Positions 41,956 to 54,059 of a stretch of DNA of 64,000 nt are shown here, in pieces. The DNA comes from Brachybacterium kimchii. Its GTDB lineage: Bacteria; Actinomycetota; Actinomycetes; Actinomycetales; Dermabacteraceae. Below the pieces are notes generated by a model, which was not told where the DNA came from, made no database searches, and saw only the letters and a program-made list of their open reading frames with translations. Both the position numbers and the translations under genes were made by a program. The first letter of the stretch is position 1, and every line of letters begins with the position of its first letter. The stretch covers positions 4,030,001 through 4,094,000 of the forward strand of contig NZ_CP097218.1 in assembly GCF_023373525.1 (NCBI RefSeq), read 5' to 3'.

Positions 41956-42942
41956 GTGCCGCGTCCGTCCACCACCGCCCATCTCGCCGAGGTCCTCCGC
42001 GTCGAGGACCTGACCCCCGCCTTCCGCCGCGTGGTGCTGGGCGGTGAGGGCATGGCGGAGTTCGGCATCGACCACCATCCGCTCGATCAGCGGTTCAAGC
42101 TCATCATCCCGCCCGGCGGGGGCGATCCCGCCTTCGATCTCGTGGACTTCCTCGAGACCCACCAGAGCGACGACCTCTCCTGGTACCAGGCCTGGCTGCA
42201 GGTCGACGAGGACGTGCGCGGCGCCATGCGCACCTACACGATCCGCGACTGGGACGAGGCCGCCCGCGAGCTCGTCGTCGACATGGTCCTGCACACCGAC
42301 GAGCACGGCGTCGGCGGCCCCGCCGGCAGCTGGGCGCAGGCCGTGCGCCCCGGAGGGCGCCTGCACCTCATCGGCCCCAGCCGCGGAGGGGAGCAGTCCC
42401 GCGGCGGCATCGAGTTCGAGCCCGGCGGCGCGAAGGACCTGCTCCTCGTCGGCGACGAGACCGCGGTGCCGGCGATCGCCTCGATCCTCGACTCCCTGCG
42501 CGGGTCCGACGTGCGCGGCAGGGCCCTCCTCGAGGTGCCGACGGCCGCCGACCGCCTGGATCTCGAGGGGCCGACGGGCGTCGAGGTCGTGTGGCTCGCC
42601 CGCGAGGGCGCCGAGCACGGCACCCTGCTCGAGCCCGCAGTGCGCGAGGCCGTCGCGGCCGACGCGGACCTCCCCTCCGACCCTGCGGCCGGCGATCGCG
42701 TCGAGCTCGAGGACGTCGACATCGACTCGACGATCCTCTGGGAGGTCCCCCAGCAGCTCACCCAGGCCGCCCACGGCAGCAGCTCCGAGGTCCACCCCGA
42801 CGAGCGCCCCTTCTACGCGTGGATCGCGGGCGAGGCGGGCGTGGTCAAGCGCCTGCGCCGCTACCTCGTGCGCGAGATCGGCGTGGACCGCAAGCAGGTT
42901 GCCTTCATGGGGTACTGGCGGATCGGCAAGGCCGAGGGCTGA
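41956..42942 (+). CDS. siderophore-interacting FAD protein (ferric reductase)
   Basis: 328-residue SIP-family flavoprotein that uses NAD(P)H to reduce ferric siderophores in the cytoplasm. FAD-binding RTYTIRDWDEAARELVVDMVLHTD, then the NAD(P)-binding half with LLLVGDETAVPAIASIL, and the family end FYAWIAGEAGVVKRLRRYLVREIGVDRKQVAFMGYWRIGKAEG. GTG at 41956 follows GAAGGAG. Iron control is suggested by the box in its promoter. No siderophore transporter is adjacent. Confidence 0.92.
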   Translation: MPRPSTTAHLAEVLRVEDLTPAFRRVVLGGEGMAEFGIDHHPLDQRFKLIIPPGGGDPAFDLVDFLETHQSDDLSWYQAWLQVDEDVRGAMRTYTIRDWDEAARELVVDMVLHTDEHGVGGPAGSWAQAVRPGGRLHLIGPSRGGEQSRGGIEFEPGGAKDLLLVGDETAVPAIASILDSLRGSDVRGRALLEVPTAADRLDLEGPTGVEVVWLAREGAEHGTLLEPAVREAVAADADLPSDPAAGDRVELEDVDIDSTILWEVPQQLTQAAHGSSSEVHPDERPFYAWIAGEAGVVKRLRRYLVREIGVDRKQVAFMGYWRIGKAEG

Positions 42943-42973
42943 GCCCCGGCGCGGCCTGTCGGTGCGTTGTCCC

Positions 42974-44935
42974 TCAGACGGTCATGGTGCTGAGGCCCTC
43001 GGGGCGGCCCTGCGCGGCACCGCGGCCGTGCAGGTAGGTCGAGATCGCCAGACGGGCGATGGCGGAGCGGCTGACGATGCCCACGACGGGACCGCCCTCG
43101 CCCCGCACGACCGGGACCTTCTTCAGGCGCACGTCCGCGAGGGCCGCGACCGCATCGGAGATCGAGGCGTCCTCGTCGACCGTGATCACCTGGTGCGTCG
43201 CGAGACGCATCGCCGGCAGTCGCCCGAGGTCGCGCATCGCCTCGTCGATGTCCTCCTCCGCGCCCGCGACGAAGGAATAGATCGACGCCGATGACGGGTG
43301 GTGCGCCGAGAGGTAGCGCATGACGTCCCCGTCGGAGAGGAACCCGAGGAGGGTTCGGTCGTCCCCGAGCACAGGGGCGCCCGAGATGCCGCGCTCGGCG
43401 AACATCCGCAGGGCCTCGAGCACGGTCTGCCCGCTCGAGATCGCGAAGACGTCGGACTTCGTGATGTGCGAGACGCGGTGCTCCGCGTCCTCCGGTGCCG
43501 CCTCGGGCGCGGCCGTCTCGCGGACGCGCCGCGTCCGCGCGCTGCGGGAGGCGGCGATCGCCAGGCCGACGCCGATCAGCGAGGTGAGCACCACCAGTCC
43601 GACGGCGCCTCGGAAGCCCAGGAGGGCGCCGCCCTCGGCTGCGCCGCTCGCCGCGCCCGCGGCGGTCAGGGCGCCGTAGACGCCCACGCCCAGGGAGGTT
43701 CCGACGCAGCCCGCGATCTGGAAGCTGGTGCTGACGACGGTCACGCCGTGAGGGCTCGTCTCGCGGTCCAGGTGCGAGAGCGCGAAGGTCTGCGCGGGGC
43801 CGATGACGAACGAGGTGCCGAGCACCGCCGGGACGTAGAGGATGCCGAACAGGACGACCGACGGACTGCCCGCGGCGACTCCGACCAGGACCACGAAGAT
43901 CGCCATGACCAGGTAGCCGGCCGGGATCATGCGCCGGCCCCCGTGGCGGTCGAACAGGCGACCCGCCACCGGCCCCATGGCCACGGTGAGGAGGATGCCG
44001 GGGGCCAGGGTGAGGGAGGCGCCGAGCGGCGACAGGCCGCGGGAGGACTGCAGGAAGACCGGGATCACGACGTTCATGGCGAACACGAACACGAGCCCGA
44101 GCATCGTCATCAGCACACCGAGGACGAACGGGGTGCTGCGGAACGGACGCAGGTCGATCAGCGGGTTCTCGATCCGGTGCTGGCGCGTCACGAAGCCGGC
44201 GAGGGAGATCAGACCGACGACGGCCGCGGCCGCCGCGATCAGGGCGGAGCCGTCGAAGGCCGTCGAGATGCCGTAGAGGATGCCCACCAGGGCGACCGCG
44301 ACCAGTGCCAGGGACGGGGCGTCGAGCACGGGGCGATCGCGCTCCCCGACCTCACGCAGCAGAGCGGCGCCCGCGAGGAGCACGAGCAGCGAGAGGCCGC
44401 CGAAGACCCACATCAGCACGGTCCACGGGGCGGCGGTGAGCAGGACTCCGGAGATCACGATGGCCATCGACGGGCCGAGAGTCGTCATCGCGGCCATGAT
44501 GCCCATGGCCAGGCCCAGCTTCTCCCGCGGGGCGACGGCGAGGGTGATGGTCATGCCCAGCGGGGTGAGCAGGCCGGTGCCGATCGCCTGCAGCAGACGG
44601 CCCAGCAGCAGCACCCCGAAGGACGGGGCGATCGCGCCGACGATCGAGCCCAGCACGAGCAGGGCGACGACGGCGACGAACAGCGGACGGGTCGGCAAGC
44701 GGCGGTACAGGATGTTCGAGACGGGCACGAACACGGCGGCGACCAGCAGGTAGGCGGTGGTCAGCCACTGCACCGTCCCGACGGTGACGTCGAAGTCGGC
44801 CATGATCGGCGTGAGCGCGACGTTGAGGAAGGTCTCGTTGAAGGTGGCGAGGAAGGCCGCCGCGGCGGCGACGGCGATCATGCCTGCGGCGGTGCGCGCG
44901 GACGCAGGACCGAGAGAGGCGGGAGTGGTGGGCAA
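42974..44935 (-). CDS. DHA2-type MFS transporter fused to two CBS domains
   Basis: 653 residues. Residues 15-475 form a drug:proton antiporter of the DHA2 group with about 13-14 transmembrane helices (FNETFLNVALTPIMADFDVTVGTVQWLTTAYLLVAAVFVPVSNIL; LLGRLLQAIGTGLLTPLGMTITLAVAPREKLG). Residues about 490-645 are a CBS pair (SDVFAISSGQTVLEALRMFAERGISGAPVLGDDRTLLGFLSDGDVM and HQVITVDEDASISDAVAALADVRLKKVPVVRG). CBS pairs bind adenine nucleotides; a fusion to an MFS exporter is rare and would make efflux respond to cell energy or nucleotide state. The reading frame is continuous and its codon use is uniform. Substrate unknown. Confidence 0.88.
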   Translation of the reverse strand: MPTTPASLGPASARTAAGMIAVAAAAAFLATFNETFLNVALTPIMADFDVTVGTVQWLTTAYLLVAAVFVPVSNILYRRLPTRPLFVAVVALLVLGSIVGAIAPSFGVLLLGRLLQAIGTGLLTPLGMTITLAVAPREKLGLAMGIMAAMTTLGPSMAIVISGVLLTAAPWTVLMWVFGGLSLLVLLAGAALLREVGERDRPVLDAPSLALVAVALVGILYGISTAFDGSALIAAAAAVVGLISLAGFVTRQHRIENPLIDLRPFRSTPFVLGVLMTMLGLVFVFAMNVVIPVFLQSSRGLSPLGASLTLAPGILLTVAMGPVAGRLFDRHGGRRMIPAGYLVMAIFVVLVGVAAGSPSVVLFGILYVPAVLGTSFVIGPAQTFALSHLDRETSPHGVTVVSTSFQIAGCVGTSLGVGVYGALTAAGAASGAAEGGALLGFRGAVGLVVLTSLIGVGLAIAASRSARTRRVRETAAPEAAPEDAEHRVSHITKSDVFAISSGQTVLEALRMFAERGISGAPVLGDDRTLLGFLSDGDVMRYLSAHHPSSASIYSFVAGAEEDIDEAMRDLGRLPAMRLATHQVITVDEDASISDAVAALADVRLKKVPVVRGEGGPVVGIVSRSAIARLAISTYLHGRGAAQGRPEGLSTMTV

Positions 44936-45123
44936 GGGGGTGCTCCTGACGGACGATCGGGGTGGATCGCGCGGTCGACCGTGCCGTGTCAGGGCTGCTG
45001 CGGGAGCACCTCTCGTGTCGTGTCATCGATGCGCCGTTGCGGCTCGAGAGCCACAGGAACTCTAGCGATCCGGGCCCTGGAGTTCGTAAGGAGCTGTGAG
45101 CGAGGTCGCTCGTCGGCGCCGCC

Positions 45124-46902
45124 TCAGGGCCCCTCGATCACCGGGATCGCCGTGGTCCGGGTGATCGGCTCGCCCTGCTCGCCGAGGGGGCGCACCTTCA
45201 GCCAGTAGAAGCCGTGGCCGGAGAGCATGACGTCCAGGGTGCCGTCCTCGCCGAGCGAGGGGAACTCGGCGCCGCCGAAGAGGTCGCGCACGGTCCGTCG
45301 GCCCGGGCCCTCGAGCGCGACGCGCGCTGTCACCGGCTGCGGGGAGAGGTTGAAGACGCACAGCAGGGTCTCGGCGTGCTGGTCGGCCTCCTCCCCGTGG
45401 TCCGCGCCGTCGTAGGTGCGGGTGAAGGCGAGCACGCGCTCGTTGTCGGCCTCGACGTGCCGGTAGGCGCCCATGCCGAAGGCGTCGTGCTCGCGGCGCA
45501 CCGCGAGCATCCAGCGCACGAAGTGCAGCAGCGACCCCGAATGCGCCATCTGCGCCTCGACGTTCGTGGTCGCGTAGTGGTAGACGAGCGACTGGATGAC
45601 CGGCAGGTACAGCTTGCCGGGGTCGGTGATGTCGCTGAAGCCCGCGTTGCGGTCCGGCGTCCACTGCATCGGGGTGCGCACCGCGTCGCGGTCGGTCAGC
45701 CAGATGTTGTCGCCCATGCCGATCTCGTCCCCGTAGTAGAGGAACGGAGAGCCCGACAGCGAGAGCAGCAGGGCATGGATCAGCTCGATCTCCGAGCGGG
45801 AGTTGTCCAGCAGCGGCGCCAGGCGCCGGCGGATGCCGACGTTCGCGCGCATGCGAGCGTCCGGCGCGTACCAGCCGAGCATCGCCGAGCGGTCCTGCCC
45901 GGTGACCATCTCCAGGGTGAGCTCGTCGTGGTTGCGCAGGAACGTGCCCCACTGGGCGCCCTGCGGGATCTCGGGGGTCTGCGCCATGATGTCGACGATC
46001 TGGCGCGCGCTGCCCTCCCGCAGCGCGTAGAACAGGCGCGGCATCACGGGGAAGTGGAAGCACATGTGGCATTCGGGATCCTCGGGGGTGCCGAAGTACT
46101 CCACGACGTCCTCGGGCCACTGGTTGGCCTCGGCGATGATCACGCGGCCCGGCCAGCTCTCGTCCACGAAGCGGCGCAGATCGGCGAGGAAGGCGTGGGT
46201 CGCCGGGAGGTTCTCGCCGTCGGTCCCCTCCTCCTCGAAGAGGTAGGGGATGGCGTCGGCCCGGAAGCCGTCCACGCCCTTGTCCAGCCAGAAGCGGACC
46301 ACGTCGAGCATCGCCTCGCGCACCGCGGGGTTCTCGAAGTTCAGGTCCGGCTGGTGGGAGAAGAAGCGGTGCCAGAAGAACTGGCGGCGGACCGGGTCGA
46401 ACGACCAGTTCGACTCCTCCGTGTCCACGAAGATGATTCGTGCCTCGCGGTACTTCTCGTCCGTGTCCGACCAGACGTAGAAGTCGCCGTACGGCCCCTC
46501 CGGGTCGGCGCGGGACTCGAGGAACCACGGATGCTTGTCCGAGGTGTGGTTCATCGGCAGGTCGATGATCACGCGGATCCCCCGGCGGTGGGCCTCGGAG
46601 ACCAGGCGCTCGAAGTCGGTGATGGAGCCGAAGTCCGGCAGCACCGCGCCGTAGTCGGAGATGTCGTACCCGCCGTCCCGCAGAGGGGAGGCGAAGAAGG
46701 GCGGCAGCCACAGGCAGTCGATGCCCAGCCACTGCAGGTAGTCCAGGCGCTCGATGAGGCCCGTGAAGTCGCCCGTGCCGTCGCCGTTGCCGTCGGCGAA
46801 GCCGCGCACCAGCACCTCGTAGAACACGGCCTTGCGGTACCAGTGGGGGTCGTAGTCGACCCCGGGGCCCTGCGGTGTGAACTGGGCGGGGTTCAGTGCC
46901 AT
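45124..46902 (-). CDS. treS: trehalose synthase (maltose alpha-D-glucosyltransferase)
   Basis: 592-residue GH13 enzyme that interconverts maltose and trehalose. Conserved regions: [36 protein letters not shown] with the nucleophile Asp, [16 protein letters not shown] with the acid Glu, and [12 protein letters not shown]. The [36 protein letters not shown] start is typical of TreS rather than of alpha-glucosidase. No maltokinase domain is attached and no glgE or pep2 gene lies within view. Confidence 0.94.
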   Translation of the reverse strand: MALNPAQFTPQGPGVDYDPHWYRKAVFYEVLVRGFADGNGDGTGDFTGLIERLDYLQWLGIDCLWLPPFFASPLRDGGYDISDYGAVLPDFGSITDFERLVSEAHRRGIRVIIDLPMNHTSDKHPWFLESRADPEGPYGDFYVWSDTDEKYREARIIFVDTEESNWSFDPVRRQFFWHRFFSHQPDLNFENPAVREAMLDVVRFWLDKGVDGFRADAIPYLFEEEGTDGENLPATHAFLADLRRFVDESWPGRVIIAEANQWPEDVVEYFGTPEDPECHMCFHFPVMPRLFYALREGSARQIVDIMAQTPEIPQGAQWGTFLRNHDELTLEMVTGQDRSAMLGWYAPDARMRANVGIRRRLAPLLDNSRSEIELIHALLLSLSGSPFLYYGDEIGMGDNIWLTDRDAVRTPMQWTPDRNAGFSDITDPGKLYLPVIQSLVYHYATTNVEAQMAHSGSLLHFVRWMLAVRREHDAFGMGAYRHVEADNERVLAFTRTYDGADHGEEADQHAETLLCVFNLSPQPVTARVALEGPGRRTVRDLFGGAEFPSLGEDGTLDVMLSGHGFYWLKVRPLGEQGEPITRTTAIPVIEGP

Positions 46903-46983
46903 CGCGCGATCCTCCGGAGTGACGCCGATCGGGTCGTCCCACAGTAGGCGGGACGGTGCCGCGGCGCCATGCCTCCGGTGGCG

Positions 46984-47664
46984 TCAGTCCCGCACGACCC
47001 GCCAGTCGATCGGCTCCGCCCCCTGCTGCTCCAGCAGGGCGTTCGCGCGGGAGAAGGGACGGGACCCGAAGAATCCGCGCGAGGCCGAGAGCGGGCTCGG
47101 GTGCGGGGACGTGATGCAGGGCGTCGGCGACAGCATCGGCTGCAGGCTCTGCGCGTCGCGGCCCCACAGGATCGCCACCAGCGGGCCGCCGCGGTCGGCC
47201 AGGGCGCGGATCGCCGCCTCCGTGACCGCCTCCCAGCCCTTCCCTCGATGCGAGGCGGGGCTGCCGGGCTGCACCGTGAGCACCCTGTTCAGCAGGAGCA
47301 CGCCCTGGTCCTGCCAGGCGCTGAGGTCGCCGTGCGGCGCGGCGGCGATCCCCAGGTCCTCCTGCATCTCCTTGAAGATGTTCTGCAGGCTGCGGGGGAG
47401 CGGCCGCACGTGCTCCTCGACCGCGAAGGACAGCCCGATCGGGTGGCCGGGCGTGGGGTACGGGTCCTGGCCCACGATGAGCACGCGCACGTCGGCGAGC
47501 GGCCGCGTGAAGGCGCGCAGCACGTTCTGGCCCGTCGGCAGGTATCCGCGCCCGGACTCCGTCTCGGCGCGCAGGAAGTCGCCCATCTGATGGATCGCCG
47601 GTTCGACGGGGGAGAGGGCCTCGGCCCAGTCGGGGGCGATGGTCTCGGCGAGGGGGCGCGGCAT
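46984..47664 (-). CDS. ung: uracil-DNA glycosylase
   Basis: 226-residue family 1 UDG that removes uracil from DNA. Catalytic Asp67 in [17 protein letters not shown], leucine-loop His in [21 protein letters not shown], and [23 protein letters not shown] are all present. The long open frame continuing to 50250 is a shadow of groEL. Confidence 0.95.
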   Translation of the reverse strand: MPRPLAETIAPDWAEALSPVEPAIHQMGDFLRAETESGRGYLPTGQNVLRAFTRPLADVRVLIVGQDPYPTPGHPIGLSFAVEEHVRPLPRSLQNIFKEMQEDLGIAAAPHGDLSAWQDQGVLLLNRVLTVQPGSPASHRGKGWEAVTEAAIRALADRGGPLVAILWGRDAQSLQPMLSPTPCITSPHPSPLSASRGFFGSRPFSRANALLEQQGAEPIDWRVVRD

Positions 47665-47763
47665 GGGGCAAGTCTGGCATGCGGAGCGGGGGAGCCAGGG
47701 CGGGTCGACGGGTCCCCGGCGCGCCGGGACGGACGGCCCGGCGAGCGACCGTAGGGTGGACCC

Positions 47764-48060
47764 ATGCCCGCCCCCGCCGACGTCCCCGCCGAGAACTCCG
47801 CCGAGCTCACCGAGCTCGACGAGAGCGCGGAGCTCACGGCGCAGGAGCGCGCGATCCTCGCGATGGAGGAGCGGACCTTCCGGTACGTCGGCGCGAAGGA
47901 GCGTCGGATCCGTGAGGAGCTCGCTCTCACCCCGACCGCCTATTTCGTGCGGCTGAACGCGCTGCTCGACCGGCCCGAGGCGCTGCGCGCCGCGCCCGCC
48001 CTGGTGCACAGGCTTCGCGCCCGGCGCGTGAGCGCGAGCGACGCCGGCCACGCCGCCTGA
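47764..48060 (+). CDS. DUF3263 protein
   Basis: 98-residue DUF3263 protein ([52 protein letters not shown]), a helix-rich, possibly DNA-binding family found in actinobacteria; function unknown. TAGGGT six bases before the ATG marks a probable leaderless start. Confidence 0.85.
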   Translation: MPAPADVPAENSAELTELDESAELTAQERAILAMEERTFRYVGAKERRIREELALTPTAYFVRLNALLDRPEALRAAPALVHRLRARRVSASDAGHAA

Positions 48061-48129
48061 GCCGCGCCGCCGCCCGCGCACCGCGCGTGGCTCCCCGCTC
48101 CGTCGGCCCGGAGCTGGTTCAATGGGTCC

Positions 48130-48696
48130 GTGGCAGATTCCGAGTACCCCTACCCTCCGGACCAGTTCGACGAGGAGGCGACCGAGGTCGCCTACCACGG
48201 CGCGCATCGCGCCGAGGAGTCGTTCTGGCGCCAGAACCTCGTCTACCTGATCATCATCGCCGTCGCGGTGGTGGTCCTGCTCGTGCTGCTGTTCACCATC
48301 GGCGGGCTCGGGAAGTCGGGGGACGACCGCGCCGAGTCGCCCACCACGGCCGCGAGCTCGCAGGACGACTCGTCGAAGAGCGATGACTCCTCCGACGGCG
48401 GCGGCGAGGAGCAGGCCGAGCCCGACAAGTCGACCCCCGTGCTCGTGATGAACGCCGGCGGGATCTCCGGCATGGCCGGCGCCTGGGAGAAGTCCCTGAC
48501 GGACGCCGGCTGGACGAAGGTCGGCATCGGCACCGCCGACAACGTCCAGCAGGAGAGCGTCGTCTTCTACCGCGACGACGAGGACAAGGCCTCTGCGCAG
48601 GCCCTGGCCGACGAGGTCGGCGCGGGCGACGCCCGCCAGAGCGACGAGTACGACAACCGCATCACCTTCGTCGCCGTCGAGCAGCCCGAGGGCTGA
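48130..48696 (+). CDS. membrane protein with LytR_C domain
   Basis: 188 residues: one membrane helix at about 39-60, an acidic Ser/Asp-rich linker, and a C-terminal LytR_C domain ([37 protein letters not shown]...[21 protein letters not shown]) facing outside. It lacks the LytR-CpsA-Psr catalytic part, so it is not a ligase by itself. GTG start with TTCAAT six bases before it. Pairs in many actinobacteria with the DUF3263 gene just upstream. Confidence 0.85.
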   Translation: MADSEYPYPPDQFDEEATEVAYHGAHRAEESFWRQNLVYLIIIAVAVVVLLVLLFTIGGLGKSGDDRAESPTTAASSQDDSSKSDDSSDGGGEEQAEPDKSTPVLVMNAGGISGMAGAWEKSLTDAGWTKVGIGTADNVQQESVVFYRDDEDKASAQALADEVGAGDARQSDEYDNRITFVAVEQPEG

Positions 48697-48863
48697 GGAC
48701 TCCGAGGAGTCTCGCCGGGCGCTGCCGACGAGCGCGCCGAACGGACGATGCGAGCAGGCACCGCATGAGGGGCCGGTCACCGGGGTACGGTGGCCGGCCC
48801 CTCGTGCGTGCCAGGGGCTCGCAGGTGCGAGGGATGCGCCGACGGCGGAATCCGTGGGAGGGG

Positions 48864-48894
48864 TTAGCACTCCGAGGGGGAGAGTGCTTATGAT
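48864..48894 (+). promoter_or_regulatory. CIRCE element (HrcA operator) and -10 of groEL
   Basis: TTAGCACTC, nine bases, GAGTGCTTA (48864-48890), one base from the perfect CIRCE consensus. TATGAT (48889-48894) overlaps its right arm as a -10. The 378-base gap 48697-49074 shows nothing else convincing. Confidence 0.92.
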
Positions 48895-49002
48895 GATCTG
48901 GCACTCGACGCCGACGAGTGACAGCGTCCGGAAGGGCGCGATCGTCGGCGGAGAGCCAGGAGCATTCCGGCCCCGTGAGGGACCCGGCGCCGCGTGACGT
49001 GA

Positions 49003-50712
<1,710 letters not shown>

Positions 50713-50774
50713 TCCGCCGCCGGGCAGCTGCCCGGTGGTGATCGCCTCAGCGATCGCGAACGCTTCATCGCACG

Positions 50775-50811
50775 GCGCGGCCGCGTGATCTTCATGGTCA
50801 CGCGGCCGCGC
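50775..50811. terminator. terminator after groEL
   Basis: Perfect 14-base-pair stem (50775-50788 with 50798-50811), nine-base loop, between convergent groEL and the ECF transporter operon. Confidence 0.8.
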
Positions 50812-50845
50812 TGCTGTGTGCGCGGGCGATGCCCGTCGGCCGTGA

Positions 50846-51679
50846 TCAGGCCTCGAACGGGTTCCAGTAGCGCCCGCCGTCGACGACGACCATGACGATC
50901 GAGGCGGCGACCACCGCGAGTGCGCCCAGGATCGTGCTCCAGTCCCTCAGGCGCATCGGCTTCACGTCGTACCAGGTGCGGTGGCGTCCGCGGCCGAAGC
51001 CGCGCAGCTCCATGGCGCTGGAGACCGTCTCGATGCGGTCCAGGGAGCCCAGCAGCAGGGGCATGAGCGTCGACACCACATTGCGCACGCGCGTGACCAG
51101 CCCGACCTTCCGCGAGATATCGAGACCACGGGCCTGCTGCGCCTGGGAGATCGTGCGCATCTCGCGCTGGATGTCCGGGATGAAGCGCAGCGCGAGGGAG
51201 ACGGCGAAGGCCACCTTGTACGGGACGCCGATGCGGTGCAGGGACGAGGCGAACTCGGGCGGACGCGTCGTCGCCACGAACAGCAGCACCGCCGGCAGCA
51301 TCGCGAAGTACTTGAGGGTGACGGCGAGCTGGTAGAACAGCTGCTCCTGCGTGAGGTCCCAGCGCCCGGGCCCCTGGACGACCACGTGCCGGGCGCCCAG
51401 CAGCTCGCTGCCGTAGCCGGGTGCGAACACGAAGATCAGCAGGTTGTTGAGCGCCATGAAGGTGAGGATGATCCACAGCACCGTCGCCAGATCGCGCAGC
51501 CGGACCCGCGAGAGCGCCCAGCCGATCAGCGACAGCACCCCGAGCGCCGCCAGGAAGCGCACGTCGAAGCTGATCATCGCCGCGAGCACCATCGCGATCG
51601 TGAGCACGAGCTTCGCGGTGCCCGTGAGGGTGTGCAGCAGTCCGGGCCGCTCGACGTACTCGAGGAGGGGAGCGGTCAT
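50846..51679 (-). CDS. ecfT: ECF transporter transmembrane subunit EcfT
   Basis: 277-residue coupling membrane subunit with about five helices and the two Ala-Arg-Gly coupling motifs on the cytosolic side ([16 protein letters not shown]). Last gene of a four-gene operon (SAM hydrolase-like, S component, ATPase, EcfT), each overlapping the next. Confidence 0.92.
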   Translation of the reverse strand: MTAPLLEYVERPGLLHTLTGTAKLVLTIAMVLAAMISFDVRFLAALGVLSLIGWALSRVRLRDLATVLWIILTFMALNNLLIFVFAPGYGSELLGARHVVVQGPGRWDLTQEQLFYQLAVTLKYFAMLPAVLLFVATTRPPEFASSLHRIGVPYKVAFAVSLALRFIPDIQREMRTISQAQQARGLDISRKVGLVTRVRNVVSTLMPLLLGSLDRIETVSSAMELRGFGRGRHRTWYDVKPMRLRDWSTILGALAVVAASIVMVVVDGGRYWNPFEA

Positions 51680-53508
51680 CGCGCATCCTCCCCGGAGGCC
51701 GTGGGGAGAGCGCGCTCGGCGCGGTCCGCGGCCACGAAGCGGTGGACCAGCGCGATCGGGTCGGGGATCCCGCAGCGCCGGGCGAGGGTGAACAGGCCCG
51801 TGACCACGAGGTCCGCGCGCTCGGCGAGGAACTCGTCGGTGAGCACGGCGGCGGGATCCGTGTCGGCGAGGAGCTCGCCGCCGGAGATCACGAGCACCCG
51901 GTCGGTGTACTCGAGGGCGAGGTGCATGTCGTGCGTGATCAGCACGATCGTGGTGCCCTCCGCGTGGATCCGCGCGAGGAAGTCCATGAACTCGCTGTAG
52001 TGGGCGAAGTCCTGCCCGGCCGTCGGCTCGTCGAGGATCAGGATCTCCGGCTCGAGCGCGAGCACGCAGGCGATGCTCAGCCGCTTCCTCTGCCCGTGAC
52101 TGAGGGCCGAGACCGGCCAGGAGCGCATCGGCCGCAGGTCCGTCACCTCGAGCACCCGCGCCGTGCGCCGCTCGATCTCCTCGGCGTCGAGGCCGCGTGC
52201 TCGCAGGCCGAGGCGGATCTCCTCCTCGAGCAGGGGCTGGGAGAGCATCTGGCCGGGCTCCTGGAGGACGAAGCCCACGTGCGCTCCGTGCTCGGCCAGC
52301 GGCCAGGAGGCGGCGTCGGCCCCTCCGATCCGCACGACGCCTTCGGTGGCCTTCTCGAAACCGCTGATCACGCGCGCGAGCGTCGACTTCCCGGCGCCGT
52401 TGGAGCCGATCACGCCGAGCATCTCGCCGCGGCGGATCCGGGCCGTGACGCCTCGCAGCGCGCGGACGTCGGCCGAGGCGCCGGGGCGGCGCAGGATCGC
52501 GCCGACGTGCTCGAGGTCCAGGGCCGGGAGCGCGTCGTGGGACGTGGGCTGGGCAGCGGTCGCGGTGTGCCGGGACTGCCCGGGCGTCGCGCTCTCAACC
52601 CAGGTGCGCACGGCCTCCCTCTGCGCGGACGAGAGCTCCATGCGGGGAAGGTCCGCCGGATGCTGGTCCGCGGTGACCGGGGCGCCCGCGAGGCGCAGCG
52701 CCTCGACGTGCAGCGGAGGGCGGATGCCGTGCTCGCGCAGGAGCGGTGAGGCGAGCAGCTCGTCGGGCGGGAGATCGGCGACGATGCGGCCCTCGTCCAT
52801 GAGGACGATCCGGTCCAGAGGCCGGTGCAGGAGATCCTCGAGCCGGTGCTCGACGACGATGATCGTGCGCCCCTGCTCGCGGTGCAGGTCGTCGATGAGC
52901 TCGACGGCCGCGCGGCCGGCCGCGGGGTCGAGCATCGCGAGCGGCTCGTCGAACAGGAGCATCTCGACGTCGTCGACGAGCACGCCGGCGATCGCGACTC
53001 GCTGCTTCTGCCCGCCGGAGAGCTGCTGCGGGGAGGCGTCGAGGTGGTCGGCGATGCCTGCGGCCCGCGCGGCCCCGGCCACGCGGCCGGGCATCTGCGC
53101 GTGCGGGACCTGCTGGTTCTCGAGGCTGAAGGCCACGTCCTCGGCGACGGTCAGGCCCACGAACTGACCGGAGGAGTCCTGCAGCACCGTGCCCACGCGC
53201 CGCGAGGTCTCGATGATCGGAGCAGCGGCGGGATCGGTCCCGAAGACCTCGATGCTCCCGCTCGCCTCTCCCGCGTGCACATGGGGGACGAGGCCGTTGA
53301 GCGCCCCGAGGAGCGTCGACTTGCCGCATCCCGAAGGGCCGACGATGGCGATCTTCTCCCCGCGGCGCACCGTGAGGTCGATGCCGCGCAGCGTGGGCTC
53401 GGACTGGGCGCGATAGCGGAAGGAGAAGTCGCGGAGGCGGGCGGGGGTCTCTGCGTCGGGCTTGTCGGAGGTGACGGCCCCGCCCGGCCTCGGGTTCTCG
53501 ACGCTCAC
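51676..53508 (-). CDS. ecfA: fused ECF ATPase (EcfA1-EcfA2)
   Basis: 610 residues with two complete ATPase halves. First: GPSGCGKSTLLG, LSGGQKQRVAIAG, LLFDEP. Second: GSNGAGKSTLA, LSHGQRKRLSIAC, LILDEPTAGQD. A 60-residue linker joins them. GTG overlaps the S-component stop (GTGA); the ATG-rich extension upstream is a shadow. It powers the EcfT/EcfS importer. Confidence 0.92.
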   Translation of the reverse strand: MSVENPRPGGAVTSDKPDAETPARLRDFSFRYRAQSEPTLRGIDLTVRRGEKIAIVGPSGCGKSTLLGALNGLVPHVHAGEASGSIEVFGTDPAAAPIIETSRRVGTVLQDSSGQFVGLTVAEDVAFSLENQQVPHAQMPGRVAGAARAAGIADHLDASPQQLSGGQKQRVAIAGVLVDDVEMLLFDEPLAMLDPAAGRAAVELIDDLHREQGRTIIVVEHRLEDLLHRPLDRIVLMDEGRIVADLPPDELLASPLLREHGIRPPLHVEALRLAGAPVTADQHPADLPRMELSSAQREAVRTWVESATPGQSRHTATAAQPTSHDALPALDLEHVGAILRRPGASADVRALRGVTARIRRGEMLGVIGSNGAGKSTLARVISGFEKATEGVVRIGGADAASWPLAEHGAHVGFVLQEPGQMLSQPLLEEEIRLGLRARGLDAEEIERRTARVLEVTDLRPMRSWPVSALSHGQRKRLSIACVLALEPEILILDEPTAGQDFAHYSEFMDFLARIHAEGTTIVLITHDMHLALEYTDRVLVISGGELLADTDPAAVLTDEFLAERADLVVTGLFTLARRCGIPDPIALVHRFVAADRAERALPTASGEDAR

Positions 53509-54059
53509 CTGTCGAGCGTCAGGGAGCCGGTCCGGGTGCGCGAGCGGGCGTAGATCCCGAGGATGATCCCGCCCAGCACGGCGGCGGTCACCGAGTTCAC
53601 GACGAAGGCGATGACCCCCTGCGTGAAGACCTTCGAGGCGGGTTCGCCCATGATCAGCACGTCGCCGATCGGCGCCCACAGCACCCAGGTGACGGCGTTC
53701 GCGACCACGACGGCCAGGACGAACCGCACCAGGGTGGGGCGCGGGAACTCGCCCTCGCGCACATGGTTGTGCAGCATCACCAGGCCCACGATCAGGGCGA
53801 ACACGGCGCTTCCGGTCTCCCAGGTGGGCCACATGCCGAATCCCGTCGCGTCCACGAGCACGTGCCCGATGAGTCCCGCGAGCACGCCCACGAGCGGCCC
53901 GTAGAGCACCGCGAAGACAGCCAGCACGGCGTACTGGAGGTTGATCGTGGTGTTCGGGATCGGCGTGGGGATCGCGAGGAAGCGACCGAGCACGAAGAAC
54001 AGGGCCGCACCGATGCCGATCGCGACGACGCGGGTGACGGGGGAGATGCGCGGGCTCAT
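53505..54059 (-). CDS. ECF transporter substrate-specific subunit
   Basis: 184 residues, about six helices (VVAIGIGAALFFVLGRFLAIPTPIPNTTINLQYAVLAVFAVLYGPLVGVLAGLIGHVLVDATGFGMW). It has the S-component fold without a signature that names the vitamin. Overlaps both neighbours by ATGA or GTGA. Because a SAM-hydrolase-type enzyme starts the operon, an adenosine, purine or methionine-related substrate is more likely than a classical vitamin; that is inference. Confidence 0.88.
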   Translation of the reverse strand: MSPRISPVTRVVAIGIGAALFFVLGRFLAIPTPIPNTTINLQYAVLAVFAVLYGPLVGVLAGLIGHVLVDATGFGMWPTWETGSAVFALIVGLVMLHNHVREGEFPRPTLVRFVLAVVVANAVTWVLWAPIGDVLIMGEPASKVFTQGVIAFVVNSVTAAVLGGIILGIYARSRTRTGSLTLDR

